A stretch of DNA of 36,129 nt from Pseudomonadota bacterium. Lineage in GTDB: Bacteria; Pseudomonadota; Gammaproteobacteria; Pseudomonadales; Azotimanducaceae. The position numbers and the translations under genes were made by a program. Under the pieces are notes generated by a model. That model saw nothing but the letters and a program-made list of their open reading frames with translations, ran no database searches and was not told where the DNA came from. Shown one piece after another: positions 1-8,083 of this stretch (positions are counted from its first letter, which is position 1; each line of letters begins with the position of its first letter). The DNA is taken from assembly GCA_009936775.1 (NCBI GenBank), contig JAACDW010000025.1, positions 1-36,129 of the forward strand, read 5' to 3'.

Positions 1-1700
1 AAGACAGTCGCGCTAAGCGTTGGGATGCGTATGTCTCTTTTGACGTTAGCGAAACCTTGAACGTTAAGTACACCTACAGCGACGGCGACACCTCGCAGAT
101 GTACATCAAAGAATACGATTACTCAAACCAGCAGCCTTCCGCCAGCGATGATCTTGTATCCCTCGACGGTGGGGTCGCGTACATGAATCGATTTGGTGAG
201 CTGCCGTATGATTACGATGAGACATCTCACGAAGTGTTAATCACCTATTCGCCTAATGACAAGCTGACGATTCAGGGTGGCGCATTTCAATACGCCAACG
301 GCACACGTTGGGCAGTTATTCGAAATGAGCTGAATAATCCCTGGAGAGACGGTACTGCGGACGAGCAGTGGTCGACCTACGACGGTCCTGACACGCACGC
401 ATGGGGCGCGGTAACGGGTATGAACAGCTTCTCCAGCTGCCAAGAGGGGCTTGAGGCTTTCAACGCAGCTTATAGCTGGTTTAGAACCAGCGCTGAGCAG
501 GCGGCAGCGGAAGGCGCTACCACCTGGTATACCTGCCCAGAAGGCGACTATCACACGCAGAATGTCTACTACGGCACAAGAGCTAAGCAAAAGAGCCAAG
601 CTGTATTTGCTAATGTTGACTACACAATTAACGAGACTTGGGCCATTTCAGCGGGTCTGCGCTATGTAGAGGACGAGAAGCTTCAGAGCCTGCAAGGCCA
701 ACAAGGCTTTTTCTGTACTGGATTCCTTCAAGCAGGTCCGGCATGCGCTGGATACGACAACGGTGGTTTCGACTACCCTAATACTTGGGACGCGGTTGTT
801 GGCCAAGCAACGTTAGAGTATACGCTGCCGAACGACAGCCTGCTTTACGGCCGCCTGTCGACGGGTCACCAAGCTGGTGTATTCAATCGAGAAGAGAACG
901 GTCAAGTCTTTGCACAGGACTGGTCAAACGAATCAAACCTGATGAACTTTGAAGTTGGTGCAAAAGGTTTTGCTATGGACGGGCGTCTGCAGTACGCACT
1001 TGGCGCTTACCTGATGCAATACGACGACATGCAGATTGAAGCGTTTCAGCCTGCGCCAGATGGGTCGTCCATGCCGATAACGTCTGAAACTCCCATTGTT
1101 GAGTATGCTGGCAACATCGGAAAAACTGATGTGTGGGGTGTTGAGTTTGAGTACGCCTACGCATTGAACGATCGCATGCGACTCATGGGTTTCTACGCTT
1201 ATCAGGATTCAGAACTCGGACAGCATGAATCTGTTGTCGCTGGTGATCCAGATGCACAATGGGACTACCATGAACACCTAGATGAGCAGACCGGTATGAT
1301 GCGTACAAGCCCATACCAGCTGCCTGCAGACCAGACCGGTAACCAATTGCCAAATCAGCCTAAGCATAAGGCTGCGGCGACTCTCAGCTACGATTATCCG
1401 CTAACCGGCGGGTCTTCGCTGACCTTCTACGGCACCTACAATTACATCGCAGAAGCGTATCCGACGATTGCTAACGTTGAGTTGTATAAGATGCCAAGCT
1501 ACTCGCGTTTGGACCTCTCAGCTTCTTGGTTTAGCAGCGACGAGTCCGTAAACGTACAGTTTTTTGTGAACAACGTGCTAGACGAAATCGGCATCAATGA
1601 GTTCATGATGGACGGTAACTTAGGAGGAAACCTTGCTCTGGCTCAGCTGACTAATCATCGGTACATGGGACTTCGAGTGAGATACACGCCTAACTTCTAG
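1..1700 (+). CDS. TonB-dependent receptor, C-terminal part (5' end outside window)
   Basis: The reading frame is open from the first bases of the window (frame starting at base 3), so the ATG-like start in the ORF track is not the real start and the N-terminal plug is missing. The visible ~565 residues have the alternating aromatic/polar strands of an outer-membrane barrel. The last strand ends in a terminal Phe (VRYTPNF), as expected for Bam-dependent insertion. A late SYSRLDLSASW...VNVQFFVNNVLDE segment is typical of the final strands of TonB-dependent receptors. Such proteins import siderophores, vitamins or oligosaccharides using TonB energy; the substrate cannot be told from this part. 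A strong terminator follows directly. The family call is confident, the substrate unknown. Confidence 0.9.
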   Translation, partial: DSRAKRWDAYVSFDVSETLNVKYTYSDGDTSQMYIKEYDYSNQQPSASDDLVSLDGGVAYMNRFGELPYDYDETSHEVLITYSPNDKLTIQGGAFQYANGTRWAVIRNELNNPWRDGTADEQWSTYDGPDTHAWGAVTGMNSFSSCQEGLEAFNAAYSWFRTSAEQAAAEGATTWYTCPEGDYHTQNVYYGTRAKQKSQAVFANVDYTINETWAISAGLRYVEDEKLQSLQGQQGFFCTGFLQAGPACAGYDNGGFDYPNTWDAVVGQATLEYTLPNDSLLYGRLSTGHQAGVFNREENGQVFAQDWSNESNLMNFEVGAKGFAMDGRLQYALGAYLMQYDDMQIEAFQPAPDGSSMPITSETPIVEYAGNIGKTDVWGVEFEYAYALNDRMRLMGFYAYQDSELGQHESVVAGDPDAQWDYHEHLDEQTGMMRTSPYQLPADQTGNQLPNQPKHKAAATLSYDYPLTGGSSLTFYGTYNYIAEAYPTIANVELYKMPSYSRLDLSASWFSSDESVNVQFFVNNVLDEIGINEFMMDGNLGGNLALAQLTNHRYMGLRVRYTPNF

Positions 1701-1723
1701 CGTTGTTTGGCTAGAAAGTATGC

Positions 1724-1750
1724 AAAGGGGGCCATTGGCCCCCTTTTTTT
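1724..1750 (+). terminator. Rho-independent terminator after the TonB receptor
   Basis: A near-perfect stem AAAGGGGGCC/GGCCCCCTTT with a three-base loop runs into seven T residues, 24 bases after the receptor stop. It closes the upstream transcription unit. Confidence 0.9.
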
Positions 1751-1883
1751 GTCGCCGCCCTATTGGAAGCCGCAACGAGATAAAGTTGGCAGTGCTCGAA
1801 ACGGGTAAGCCCCAGACGAATAAATGAGCCCGCAACCGCTATGAATTGCTCTCAGACTCAACCCTAGTTCGGCGTTTCCAGTG

Positions 1884-2457
1884 ATGCAAAACACAGACTG
1901 GTGGTTGTTCGTTTTGTTGGGATGCCTGTGCGGTTCCAGTTTTCTGTTTGCAGAGGTTCGCTAGGCGTTTTAGTGTGCGTTTCGCATTGTGCTGTCTGAG
2001 CTGCTGGCTCGTACCCAATGCCACCCCAATAAATTGCTAATCTGCAATCTGTCGAATACGGCAATCTTAAATAATAACTTGCCCTCGCTATTGATTAGCC
2101 ATGCGCAGCAGACGATCGCGGGAGGATTTGCCACCCTTCTTACCGCCAATACGGTACTGCTTACTGTTGAGATCTCAGCGGCAGTGGTTCCCAGCAAAAA
2201 GTAAACCCTGAACACAGCGGTAGTGCGGCGACCGGGTGGCTAGTCGTCGATATAGCTGTGGGTTGTGAAAACATTTTTCAGATCTGTCAAAACGATGCTG
2301 GCAAACATCTGATTTTATTAGCAGCCTCGTTTTGTGCCTTTGTTGGCATTCGGGGCGAATTCAAGTTGGTGCAGGCACCAGCGCTTAGGTCAGCGACTGG
2401 CATGCGCACAGCCACTACGCTCGCAGGTGTGCAAAATACTAGGGGCTCGTCAGAGTG
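1884..2457 (+). pseudogene. Decayed EamA/DMT-family transporter (N-terminal half remnants)
   Basis: Three stretches on the plus strand read in order like the start of an EamA (drug/metabolite) permease. From 1884 (frame 3) the peptide runs through LLGCLCGSSFLFAEV, matching the usual first-helix LLxxxWGSSFLF pattern. It hits TAG at 1962 and again at 1971. The same frame then continues with AFRIVLSELL and ILNNNLPSLL...QQTIAGGFATLLTANT, like the family's LLNNxIPFxL...QxIASGLASILNATT. After a stop at 2202 the frame shifts, and 2258-2455 gives ILLAASFCAFVGIRGEF..ATGMRTATTLAG, like the family's fifth/sixth helices. The C-terminal half is absent and the remnant ends against the convergent aldolase gene. 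Stops, shortened loops and a frameshift mark it as dead. The homology call is from motif memory, not from an alignment. Confidence 0.7.
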
Positions 2458-3111
2458 CTAAATGAACCGTCCGTAACTTACTTTTTTTGCCCGCTCGAAA
2501 AATTCATCCCACTGTTCCTCAGTGAGTAGTTTGGGCTCGCCGAGTTGCCGCGTCAGCACATATTGCCGACACATAATTTCCAGCCGGTGCGCAAGGTTCA
2601 CTGCGCTCTTGAGGTTTTTGCCGCGGCAAATCATGCCGTGATTGCCCAGCAGACATGCTGTTCTGGTTGCTAGCGCCCGTGCTGCATCGTCACCCAGTGA
2701 CTGCGTGCCGAATGTCGAATAAGGCACGCAGGGCACATCGTTACCGCCGAATGAGCCGACCAAATAGTGGAAGCCGGGTAGCGGCATCAATTGTGAGGCC
2801 AGCGCCACGCAGTAATCTGAGTGGGTGTGCACTACTGCTTCAGCGCTTGGCTTTGCAAGGTACACGGCGGCGTGCATACGCCACTCGGATGAGGGTTTAC
2901 GGTCGCCTTCCCATTCACCATCCAATGACACACGAACAACGCTTTCCGGTGTGATGTTGTCGGCAGAGGCACCAGATGGAGAAATCAGCATGCCGTATTC
3001 AAAGCGACAGCTGAGGTTGCCTGATGACAATTCATTCAACCCAATCTGCTCAACGTATCGGTATTGCTCAGCTAGGTGTTCGCGTAACTGTTGTTCATTT
3101 TCAGAGGACAT
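2458..3111 (-). CDS. Class II aldolase/adducin family protein, OtnC-like
   Basis: This 217-residue soluble protein has the class II aldolase fold signature. Zn ligands are visible as H95-x-H97 (VVHTHSDYC) and H158 (GNHGM), with the acidic residue E76 in SSEWRMH. Length fits L-fuculose-phosphate aldolase and 3-oxo-tetronate-4-phosphate decarboxylase (OtnC). It lies 16 bases downstream of the OtnK-like kinase on the same strand, and kinase plus class II aldolase is the established pairing for catabolism of four-carbon acid sugars. OtnC is therefore the favoured reading: decarboxylation of 3-oxo-tetronate 4-phosphate to a triose phosphate. A generic sugar-phosphate aldolase remains possible. No dehydrogenase (LtnD/DtnA) or isomerase (OtnI) is seen in the window. 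Confidence 0.85.
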   Translation of the reverse strand: MSSENEQQLREHLAEQYRYVEQIGLNELSSGNLSCRFEYGMLISPSGASADNITPESVVRVSLDGEWEGDRKPSSEWRMHAAVYLAKPSAEAVVHTHSDYCVALASQLMPLPGFHYLVGSFGGNDVPCVPYSTFGTQSLGDDAARALATRTACLLGNHGMICRGKNLKSAVNLAHRLEIMCRQYVLTRQLGEPKLLTEEQWDEFFERAKKVSYGRFI

Positions 3112-3127
3112 AATTTACCTGTTGGTT

Positions 3128-4420
3128 TTATTCGTTTGCATCTGCTTCGCGCATGCGTTCAAGGGCTGTAAACATAAAGTCTTGGCCACCCAAGGCGCCA
3201 GCTTTCAGCACAAAGGACGTGGGTTCTGGGCCCGCCTGATGACAGTAGCCTCCGCTTAGGTTATCAAATGGTGCTACCTGCACTTGGGCGACGCCCAGCG
3301 ACGCGAAAACTTGACCCGATGTTTCGCCACCGGCGACCATAAACTTGCGTACGCCAAGCCGCTGCAAAATCACCGCTGCGTTGCCCAACAGTTCGTCCGC
3401 TAGCTCGGCGGCACCCTTTACACCTAATTCAGCTTGGGCGCGTTTCACGCCGTCGACATCGGCGGACGTCGTCACCGCTATGGGACCTTCGCCTAACCGT
3501 GGCGCGGCCCAATTTTCGAGTTCGGTTTCAAAGTGCTCTGTTGGGGCAAGCAAATCAATGCGATAAACTGGATGAGAGGCTTCAAAGTAATCCAATTGCG
3601 CTCTGGTTGCTTCGGCGCAGCTACCGGCGATGATCGCCTCGTAACCCGGTGAAGCTGGCAACAGGTGGGGTGTTTTGCTGGTTTGCGCAGTCTTCGCAGG
3701 GGCGGGGGCTGCGTCGCGCCATGCCCTGGCGAGAAACATAGGCAGGGCGTCCGCACCAGTTGTTAGCGGCCAGGCCAAGGTCAATTGCGCAATACTTGCC
3801 ACATCATCATTGTCCGCAGCATCGGTGACAAATAAACCAGTACCATCTGCAACCTGAGTATCGACGTACGCTTCTGCAGCTTCTTTGCCAGCAATGAGCC
3901 TGGAGTGGGGGATAACGCCTGCCTTGCCCTGGGTTTGTGCCGTCAGAACTTCCACTAAATTGGAATTCGTCATAGGGGTGACCGGATCAAAGCGTTTGCT
4001 GGACTCCCCCAGCATGATGTTGCCGAGAAACATCCGGCCCTGAAAAATTGTCACGCTGTATTCGGGAAACGCGGGGCAAAAAATTGTGCGGTCAGTGCCC
4101 AGCGTCGTCATCAGCGCCTCCGCAATGGGGCCAATGTTGCCTTCGTCTGTTGAATCAAAGGTCGCGCAATATTTGTAGTAGACTCTCTTGGCTCCGGCGG
4201 CGACAAGCCCCAACGCAGAGTTGTTGGCGTCCGCGACAGCGTCAGTTGGCGGGATCAGGCGGATTTTTCGACCAATTACTAAGGCTTCTGCACCGGACGG
4301 CACATCTGCGATTACCTCGGTGGACGTCACCAATGGACAGCGTACCCCCTCACGTTCGAGCAAGCTTGCGACCATCATGCCGCCGGTCAGGTCATCGGCA
4401 ATGACACCCAGTTCAATCAA
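3128..4420 (-). CDS. Four-carbon acid sugar kinase, OtnK-like
   Basis: The protein opens with IELGVIADDLTGG, the diagnostic N-terminal motif of four-carbon acid sugar kinases (3-oxo-tetronate kinase OtnK/DtnK/LtnK). The C-terminal nucleotide-binding domain has a GGETSGQVFASLG motif. The ORF track begins at 4567, but that adds ~49 residues with no family counterpart. A TTG at 4420 is preceded by AGGAG about eight bases upstream and gives 430 residues, the usual family length, so I choose it. An ATG at 4468 is the alternative. It likely forms an operon with the aldolase 16 bases downstream. The C-terminal region reads APFDNLSGGYCHQAGPEP where I recall many homologues having a GPEIDPGVP-like motif, so substrate preference may differ. 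Confidence 0.8.
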   Translation of the reverse strand: MIELGVIADDLTGGMMVASLLEREGVRCPLVTSTEVIADVPSGAEALVIGRKIRLIPPTDAVADANNSALGLVAAGAKRVYYKYCATFDSTDEGNIGPIAEALMTTLGTDRTIFCPAFPEYSVTIFQGRMFLGNIMLGESSKRFDPVTPMTNSNLVEVLTAQTQGKAGVIPHSRLIAGKEAAEAYVDTQVADGTGLFVTDAADNDDVASIAQLTLAWPLTTGADALPMFLARAWRDAAPAPAKTAQTSKTPHLLPASPGYEAIIAGSCAEATRAQLDYFEASHPVYRIDLLAPTEHFETELENWAAPRLGEGPIAVTTSADVDGVKRAQAELGVKGAAELADELLGNAAVILQRLGVRKFMVAGGETSGQVFASLGVAQVQVAPFDNLSGGYCHQAGPEPTSFVLKAGALGGQDFMFTALERMREADANE

Positions 4421-4750
4421 TGAGAGCTCTCCTAGAATCTTTGCTGAGCAGGGATCGGCATTTGATCCGCGCGGCACCATTAATCGCGCCAAAATATCGG
4501 CTTTGGCGCAATTGCAACGTTGCGCTGGAGCATAGAGAAGTTGCTCCTTTAAGTTCAAACCGAGCATTCAGGTTTGTCTGAAAGATCACCCAAAATGGCT
4601 GCGGCTGTGGATGAACTCGCCGAGACGACTTGCGCAGATCGGCGGCTGCACTGAACGGCTGGGTAATGGGTGAATGTCTGCCAGTTAGCGGTTGGAGCTT
4701 TTTGCCTCGGCACGTAATCTGAGCGACTTACAAGGTAAAGGAAGCGCGGC
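4421..4750. promoter_or_regulatory. Divergent intergenic region between otnK-like and cyclase genes
   Basis: About 330 bases separate the two divergent operons, so promoters for both should lie here. I see an inverted repeat TTCAG-N6-CTGAA at 4567-4582, a possible operator, but no convincing -35/-10 pair. The minus strand also carries a short SD-preceded ORF (AAAGGAG before MLQRNVAIAPK..., 17 codons). It could be a leader or chance. Nothing else is recognisable. Confidence 0.35.
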
Positions 4751-5566
4751 ATGTTCTCGTTGGACGGATATAAACTTGTTGATCTCAGTCCCCGAATTAG
4801 AGCTCGGGTGCATCGTGTTGATGGCACCATAGAAGAGGGTACAGTGGACCCTTACGGGCGTCCTTGGGTGATGCAGGAAGGCAGATTTGCCGGCGATAAT
4901 TCGCTCTACACCCTGTACTCGGCGCCTCAAGGCGACGCGGTATGGCATCAGGAAAGAATGACCTCGCATCACGGTGCACACGTGCAGGGCGGCAAAGGCC
5001 ATATCAGTCATTGGGTTGGCGCGTCGCCAGACATGCAAGGCCTTTGGGAGATGCCCGTGGAGACCTTGATGGGCGCCGCCGCCGTTTGCAATCTCTCCCA
5101 CTTGGAGCCGCGCACTTTGGGCGAAGGCGAAGAGTATCCGCTTGGTGAAGGCTATGCTCTACGCAGTAAGGCCGGAGAACTGCGCGGCGCAGAAATTAAG
5201 CCCGAGCATTTGGGCAACATTGCGCAAGGCGATATTGTGTTAATGACCAGTTCCCATGAAGGCTTGGAGCAACCTTGGTTGTCCCAGACTACGGTTGATT
5301 GGTTGATCAACGACCGTCAGATTAAAATGCTAGGGGTGAGCGCTACAGGTATTCAGTGGCAGTACGATCTTAAGCTGGCAGCGCCAGCAAACTCACCAAT
5401 CAGACGGATGTTGTTGGGGGCCAATGTGCCGATAGCCCACCCCTTGGTGAACATAGATCAATTGCAATCGGATCGAGTGTTCTATGTTGGGCTACCTCTG
5501 CGCATGCAGAAGTTTGAGGCAAGTTTTATCAGGGCAGTGGCGTATGAAGCCCCGGAGGAAGCGTAA
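4751..5566 (+). CDS. Cyclase-family (kynurenine formamidase-like) hydrolase, copy 1
   Basis: This 271-residue protein has the cyclase-family layout (PF04199: kynurenine formamidase KynB, isatin hydrolase). An N-terminal VDLSPRI strand is followed by the metal motif region SHHGAHVQGGKGH (residues 72-84). The family motif is HxGTHxDxPxH. Here H73, G75, H77 and H84 are kept, but the Asp is Gln79 and the Pro is lost. It contains an extra segment (about residues 105-130) relative to copy 2. The start ATG has AAGGAAG just upstream. Its stop overlaps the start of copy 2 by one base (TAATG), so the two are translationally coupled. The substrate is unknown; an amide or lactone bond is typical for the family. 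Divergent otnK/otnC suggests a shared catabolic theme, which is inference. Confidence 0.8.
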   Translation: MFSLDGYKLVDLSPRIRARVHRVDGTIEEGTVDPYGRPWVMQEGRFAGDNSLYTLYSAPQGDAVWHQERMTSHHGAHVQGGKGHISHWVGASPDMQGLWEMPVETLMGAAAVCNLSHLEPRTLGEGEEYPLGEGYALRSKAGELRGAEIKPEHLGNIAQGDIVLMTSSHEGLEQPWLSQTTVDWLINDRQIKMLGVSATGIQWQYDLKLAAPANSPIRRMLLGANVPIAHPLVNIDQLQSDRVFYVGLPLRMQKFEASFIRAVAYEAPEEA

Positions 5567-6306
5567 TGATCGATATGAAAAATACCCGCGTTGTCGATTT
5601 GACCTGGGAAATCACGTCCCGGCTGACACGATTGGACGGGTCCATAGAAGCGGGTACCCGGGATGTCTACAACATGCCTTGGATTGTGGAAGAAAGCATA
5701 AACGAACGTGACGGGACCATAGAGCATTTGGTTGGTAGTAATCGCCAGACCATTGCGGAATGGCCCATTGGTGGCGTCAGCGGGCATATGGGTTCGCACA
5801 TTCAGCTCGGTGTCGGCCACAACGACAACTGGACTTGCCTGCCCGAAGGCATGCTCGGCTTGTGGGATATGCCGCTCTCCACCTACTGTGGAGAAGCCGT
5901 GGTGTGCAAGCTAGACCATCTCGAGGGGCAGCCAATCTTGCCCGAGCATCTTGCCAACGTCAGAGAAGGCGACATTGTATTGTTGGGCAGCTCGCACAGT
6001 GGTGAGCAACAGCCCACTATCGTCGGCGACACCGCTGACTGGCTGGCAGAAGAAATGAAGATCAAGATGCTTGGCGTAGGCGTCCCCGGCATCTCTTGGG
6101 AAACCAATACCGACGCCCCCGAGCCAGGGAATTCGCCGACCCACCGCGCGATGACAGGGAACAACATCCCCATTCTGTATCCGTTGGTAAACATTGATAA
6201 ACTGACGCAGGAGCGCGTCTACGTGATGAGTTTTCCGTTGAACGTCGATCCGATGGAGGGCACTTGGGTACGTGCTGTAGCGGTGGAGGATACCTCCTCA
6301 GAGTAA
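5566..6306 (+). CDS. Cyclase-family hydrolase, copy 2 (paralogue of the preceding gene)
   Basis: The 246-residue protein is clearly paralogous to its upstream neighbour. Shared landmarks are VDLTWEI, the RLDGSIEAGTRD region, GLWDMPL, a GDIVLL/GDIVLM strand with SSH, and IKMLGVG. The metal motif is GHMGSHIQLGVGH (residues 73-85): H74, G76, H78 and H85 are present, with Gln80 replacing the family Asp, as in copy 1. The ATG overlaps the upstream TAA by one base and has GGAGGA seven bases before it; a second ATG three codons on is possible. Conservation of the same unusual Gln in both copies argues that it is functional. The pair may form a heteromeric enzyme or act on related substrates (inference). 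Confidence 0.8.
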   Translation: MIDMKNTRVVDLTWEITSRLTRLDGSIEAGTRDVYNMPWIVEESINERDGTIEHLVGSNRQTIAEWPIGGVSGHMGSHIQLGVGHNDNWTCLPEGMLGLWDMPLSTYCGEAVVCKLDHLEGQPILPEHLANVREGDIVLLGSSHSGEQQPTIVGDTADWLAEEMKIKMLGVGVPGISWETNTDAPEPGNSPTHRAMTGNNIPILYPLVNIDKLTQERVYVMSFPLNVDPMEGTWVRAVAVEDTSSE

Positions 6307-6386
6307 GCGGGGCGTTTGCTGGGCTAATCCGCTGTGCGTGAGCTGCGATAGGTCACCGCGGTTGAGGGTTAGGGAATAATACAAAA

Positions 6387-6713
6387 ATGAACAGACTTGG
6401 CTGCGTTGTTATTTTACTGTGCGCGACGGCTCAATCTACGCTTGCCGCGCAGCAGCAGACAGCGGTAACAGATATTGGTTTCTGGGCCGCAAAAGACTGT
6501 CGTAGTACAAGCAAAGCGGCGGGCATTTATAGCTACGTCTCTGGTGCCGCTATGCAGGCTGCCGATGCGGCCAACGAGGCCGGTCAGACAGAGCAATTGA
6601 AAGAGTCTTATGAATCTGCGCTGCTGTTCTCTCGGCTGTCTGCTAATTTGGCCACTACCTTCGAGGCTTTTTGTAAAAACAACCCCAAGCACGACGCCGA
6701 AGCTTCCGACTAG
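6387..6713 (+). CDS. Small secreted protein of unknown function
   Basis: I do not recognise the family. The 108-residue product starts with a basic residue and a hydrophobic stretch (VVILLCATAQSTLAA) that reads as a Sec signal peptide with cleavage near residue 21. This gives a mature protein of about 87 residues, mostly helical in composition, with two cysteines (CRST and FCKN) that could form a periplasmic disulfide. A weak AGGGAA lies about 11 bases upstream of the ATG. The gene sits 80 bases after the cyclase pair on the same strand and could be co-transcribed. No function can be assigned. Confidence 0.6.
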   Translation: MNRLGCVVILLCATAQSTLAAQQQTAVTDIGFWAAKDCRSTSKAAGIYSYVSGAAMQAADAANEAGQTEQLKESYESALLFSRLSANLATTFEAFCKNNPKHDAEASD

Positions 6714-6761
6714 CTGCGCGAGCGATTCCTGTGTCGTTGTATTCTAGTAGGAGACGTGTGA

Positions 6762-7118
6762 ATGCAGACCCATGAAGGCGGTTGCCACTGCGGCGCGGTG
6801 CGCTTCGCAGTAGAAATCGATTCACCAGTGACGGGCCTGTATCGTTGCAACTGCACGCTATGCCGTAAAAAAGGCATTGTCATGAAGGCGATACCGGACG
6901 CCGACTTCAGGTTGCTCTGTGGGGCCGAGCAACTCAGTCTTTACCAATGGAATAAACGCATCGCCGAGCATTTTTTTTGCACCATCTGCGGCGTCTATAC
7001 CCACCATCGCCGCCGCCGAGATGCCACCCAGTTCAGTATTAACATTGAGTGTCTAGATAATCAGCCGATGCCTTGTGAGGAAATGATTGGCCTCGCCAGT
7101 GGGCTTGAACACGATTGA
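6762..7118 (+). CDS. GFA/CENP-V-fold zinc protein
   Basis: This 118-residue protein has the GFA family cysteine pattern: GGCHCGAVRF at residues 7-16, CNCTLC in the 29-34 region, and a late CTICGVYTHH. These cysteines bind two zinc ions in glutathione-dependent formaldehyde-activating enzyme (Gfa) relatives. Most members of this broad family are not real formaldehyde enzymes, so catalytic activity is not implied. The start has AGGAG eight bases upstream. It is convergent with the enoyl-CoA hydratase gene, and the minus-strand terminator in between is nearly symmetric. Confidence 0.88.
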   Translation: MQTHEGGCHCGAVRFAVEIDSPVTGLYRCNCTLCRKKGIVMKAIPDADFRLLCGAEQLSLYQWNKRIAEHFFCTICGVYTHHRRRRDATQFSINIECLDNQPMPCEEMIGLASGLEHD

Positions 7119-7163
7119 GGTGGCTGGCGCTTGCGCAAGCGGCATTGAATGATTCTGCGGCAA

Positions 7164-7187
7164 CAAAAAAAGGGGCATGAAGCCCCT
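7164..7187 (-). terminator. Rho-independent terminator of the enoyl-CoA hydratase gene
   Basis: Read on the minus strand, AGGGGC-TTCAT-GCCCCT forms a six-base-pair stem followed by an uninterrupted T tract (A tract 7164-7171 on plus). It lies about 50 bases beyond the hydratase stop. On the plus strand the T tract is weak, so it mainly serves the leftward gene. Confidence 0.8.
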
Positions 7188-7236
7188 GTTTGCGTGCAGC
7201 GGATTTGTGCCGGCAAGCCGCTCTTCGGTGCCTGTT

Positions 7237-7998
7237 TTAGGTACCAGTCCAGTTTGGGGCGCGTTTTTCGGCAAAAGCAACCGGGCCTTCCTTGGCGTCA
7301 TTGGAACTGAATACCGACTTTTGCAGTGGTACCTGCATCTCCCAGAGCTTGTCTTCCTCGATACCGCTGGCGGCGGCTCGTACGAGGGATTTCGAGGCAT
7401 TTACAGCCAGTGGTGCGTTTTCAGCAATTCGTTCCGCCAGCGCAATTGCGGCATCAAGCGCCTCGCCTGATTCGGTTATGGCACTAAGCAGGCCAGCTTC
7501 CATGGCCTCTTCTGCGCTTATGGGTTCTCCCGTTAATGCCATTTCCATTGCCTTGGCGTAACCAACTCTGGCGGGCAGTCGGAATACGCCACCTGCCGCG
7601 GCAAATAACCCTACTTTTACTTCGCGGATACCGATTTTTGCACCCTTGGCAGCGACGATGAGGTCGCAGGTCAGCATAACTTCGCAGCCGCCAGCTAGGG
7701 CGAAGCCATTTACCGCCGCAATCAATGGCTTGTTGGCACCGCTGCGCACGAACTGATTCAGCGGGCCGATGTCTTCACCGCGGGCAAAGGCCTTGAGATC
7801 CATGCCGGCGCAAAAAGCCCTACCGTTACCGGTAATAACGCCCGCAGTTAAAGTATCGTCAGCATCGAGCTCTTGAACGGCAGTCCATAGGCCGTTGGAC
7901 AATGCGCCATTGATGGCATTCATTGCTTCGGGGCGGTTTAGCGTGATCACCAAGATGCGCCCGCGGCGCTCGACGATTACTGCTTGTTCCTCGCTCAT
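7237..7998 (-). CDS. Enoyl-CoA hydratase/isomerase (crotonase) family protein
   Basis: The 253-residue length is standard for crotonases. The oxyanion-hole segments are visible as FCAGMDLKAF (about 62-71) and AVNGFALAGGCE (95-106). The two glutamates used by true hydratases are both present: E106 in GGCE and E126 in IREVKVG, spaced 20 residues apart as in rat mitochondrial hydratase (E144/E164). Hydration of 2-enoyl-CoA in fatty-acid or similar acyl-CoA breakdown is likely, but crotonases vary widely in substrate. A strong AAGGAGAG lies just upstream of the ATG. It appears to be a single-gene unit ending in its own terminator. Confidence 0.88.
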   Translation of the reverse strand: MSEEQAVIVERRGRILVITLNRPEAMNAINGALSNGLWTAVQELDADDTLTAGVITGNGRAFCAGMDLKAFARGEDIGPLNQFVRSGANKPLIAAVNGFALAGGCEVMLTCDLIVAAKGAKIGIREVKVGLFAAAGGVFRLPARVGYAKAMEMALTGEPISAEEAMEAGLLSAITESGEALDAAIALAERIAENAPLAVNASKSLVRAAASGIEEDKLWEMQVPLQKSVFSSNDAKEGPVAFAEKRAPNWTGT

Positions 7999-8051
7999 TA
8001 CTCTCTCCTTAGTTTTGGGTCAGACCCGAGCATCGCATAACTGGCCGTGAA

Positions 8052-8077
8052 GCAAAACGCTGCCGTTCGGTAACAGC
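8052..8077 (-). terminator. Possible terminator of the metal operon
   Basis: On the minus strand GCTGTT-ACCG-AACGGC can pair over six positions with one G-U pair, followed by AGCGTTTTGCTT. It lies just after the CsoR-like stop. The T tract is interrupted, so this is only a candidate. Confidence 0.4.
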
Positions 8078-8083
8078 CCCCAC

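Noticed and set aside
4685-5101. 138-aa minus-strand ORF opposite cyclase copy 1
   Set aside because: Antisense shadow of a clear gene; the product looks random and Arg/His-rich.
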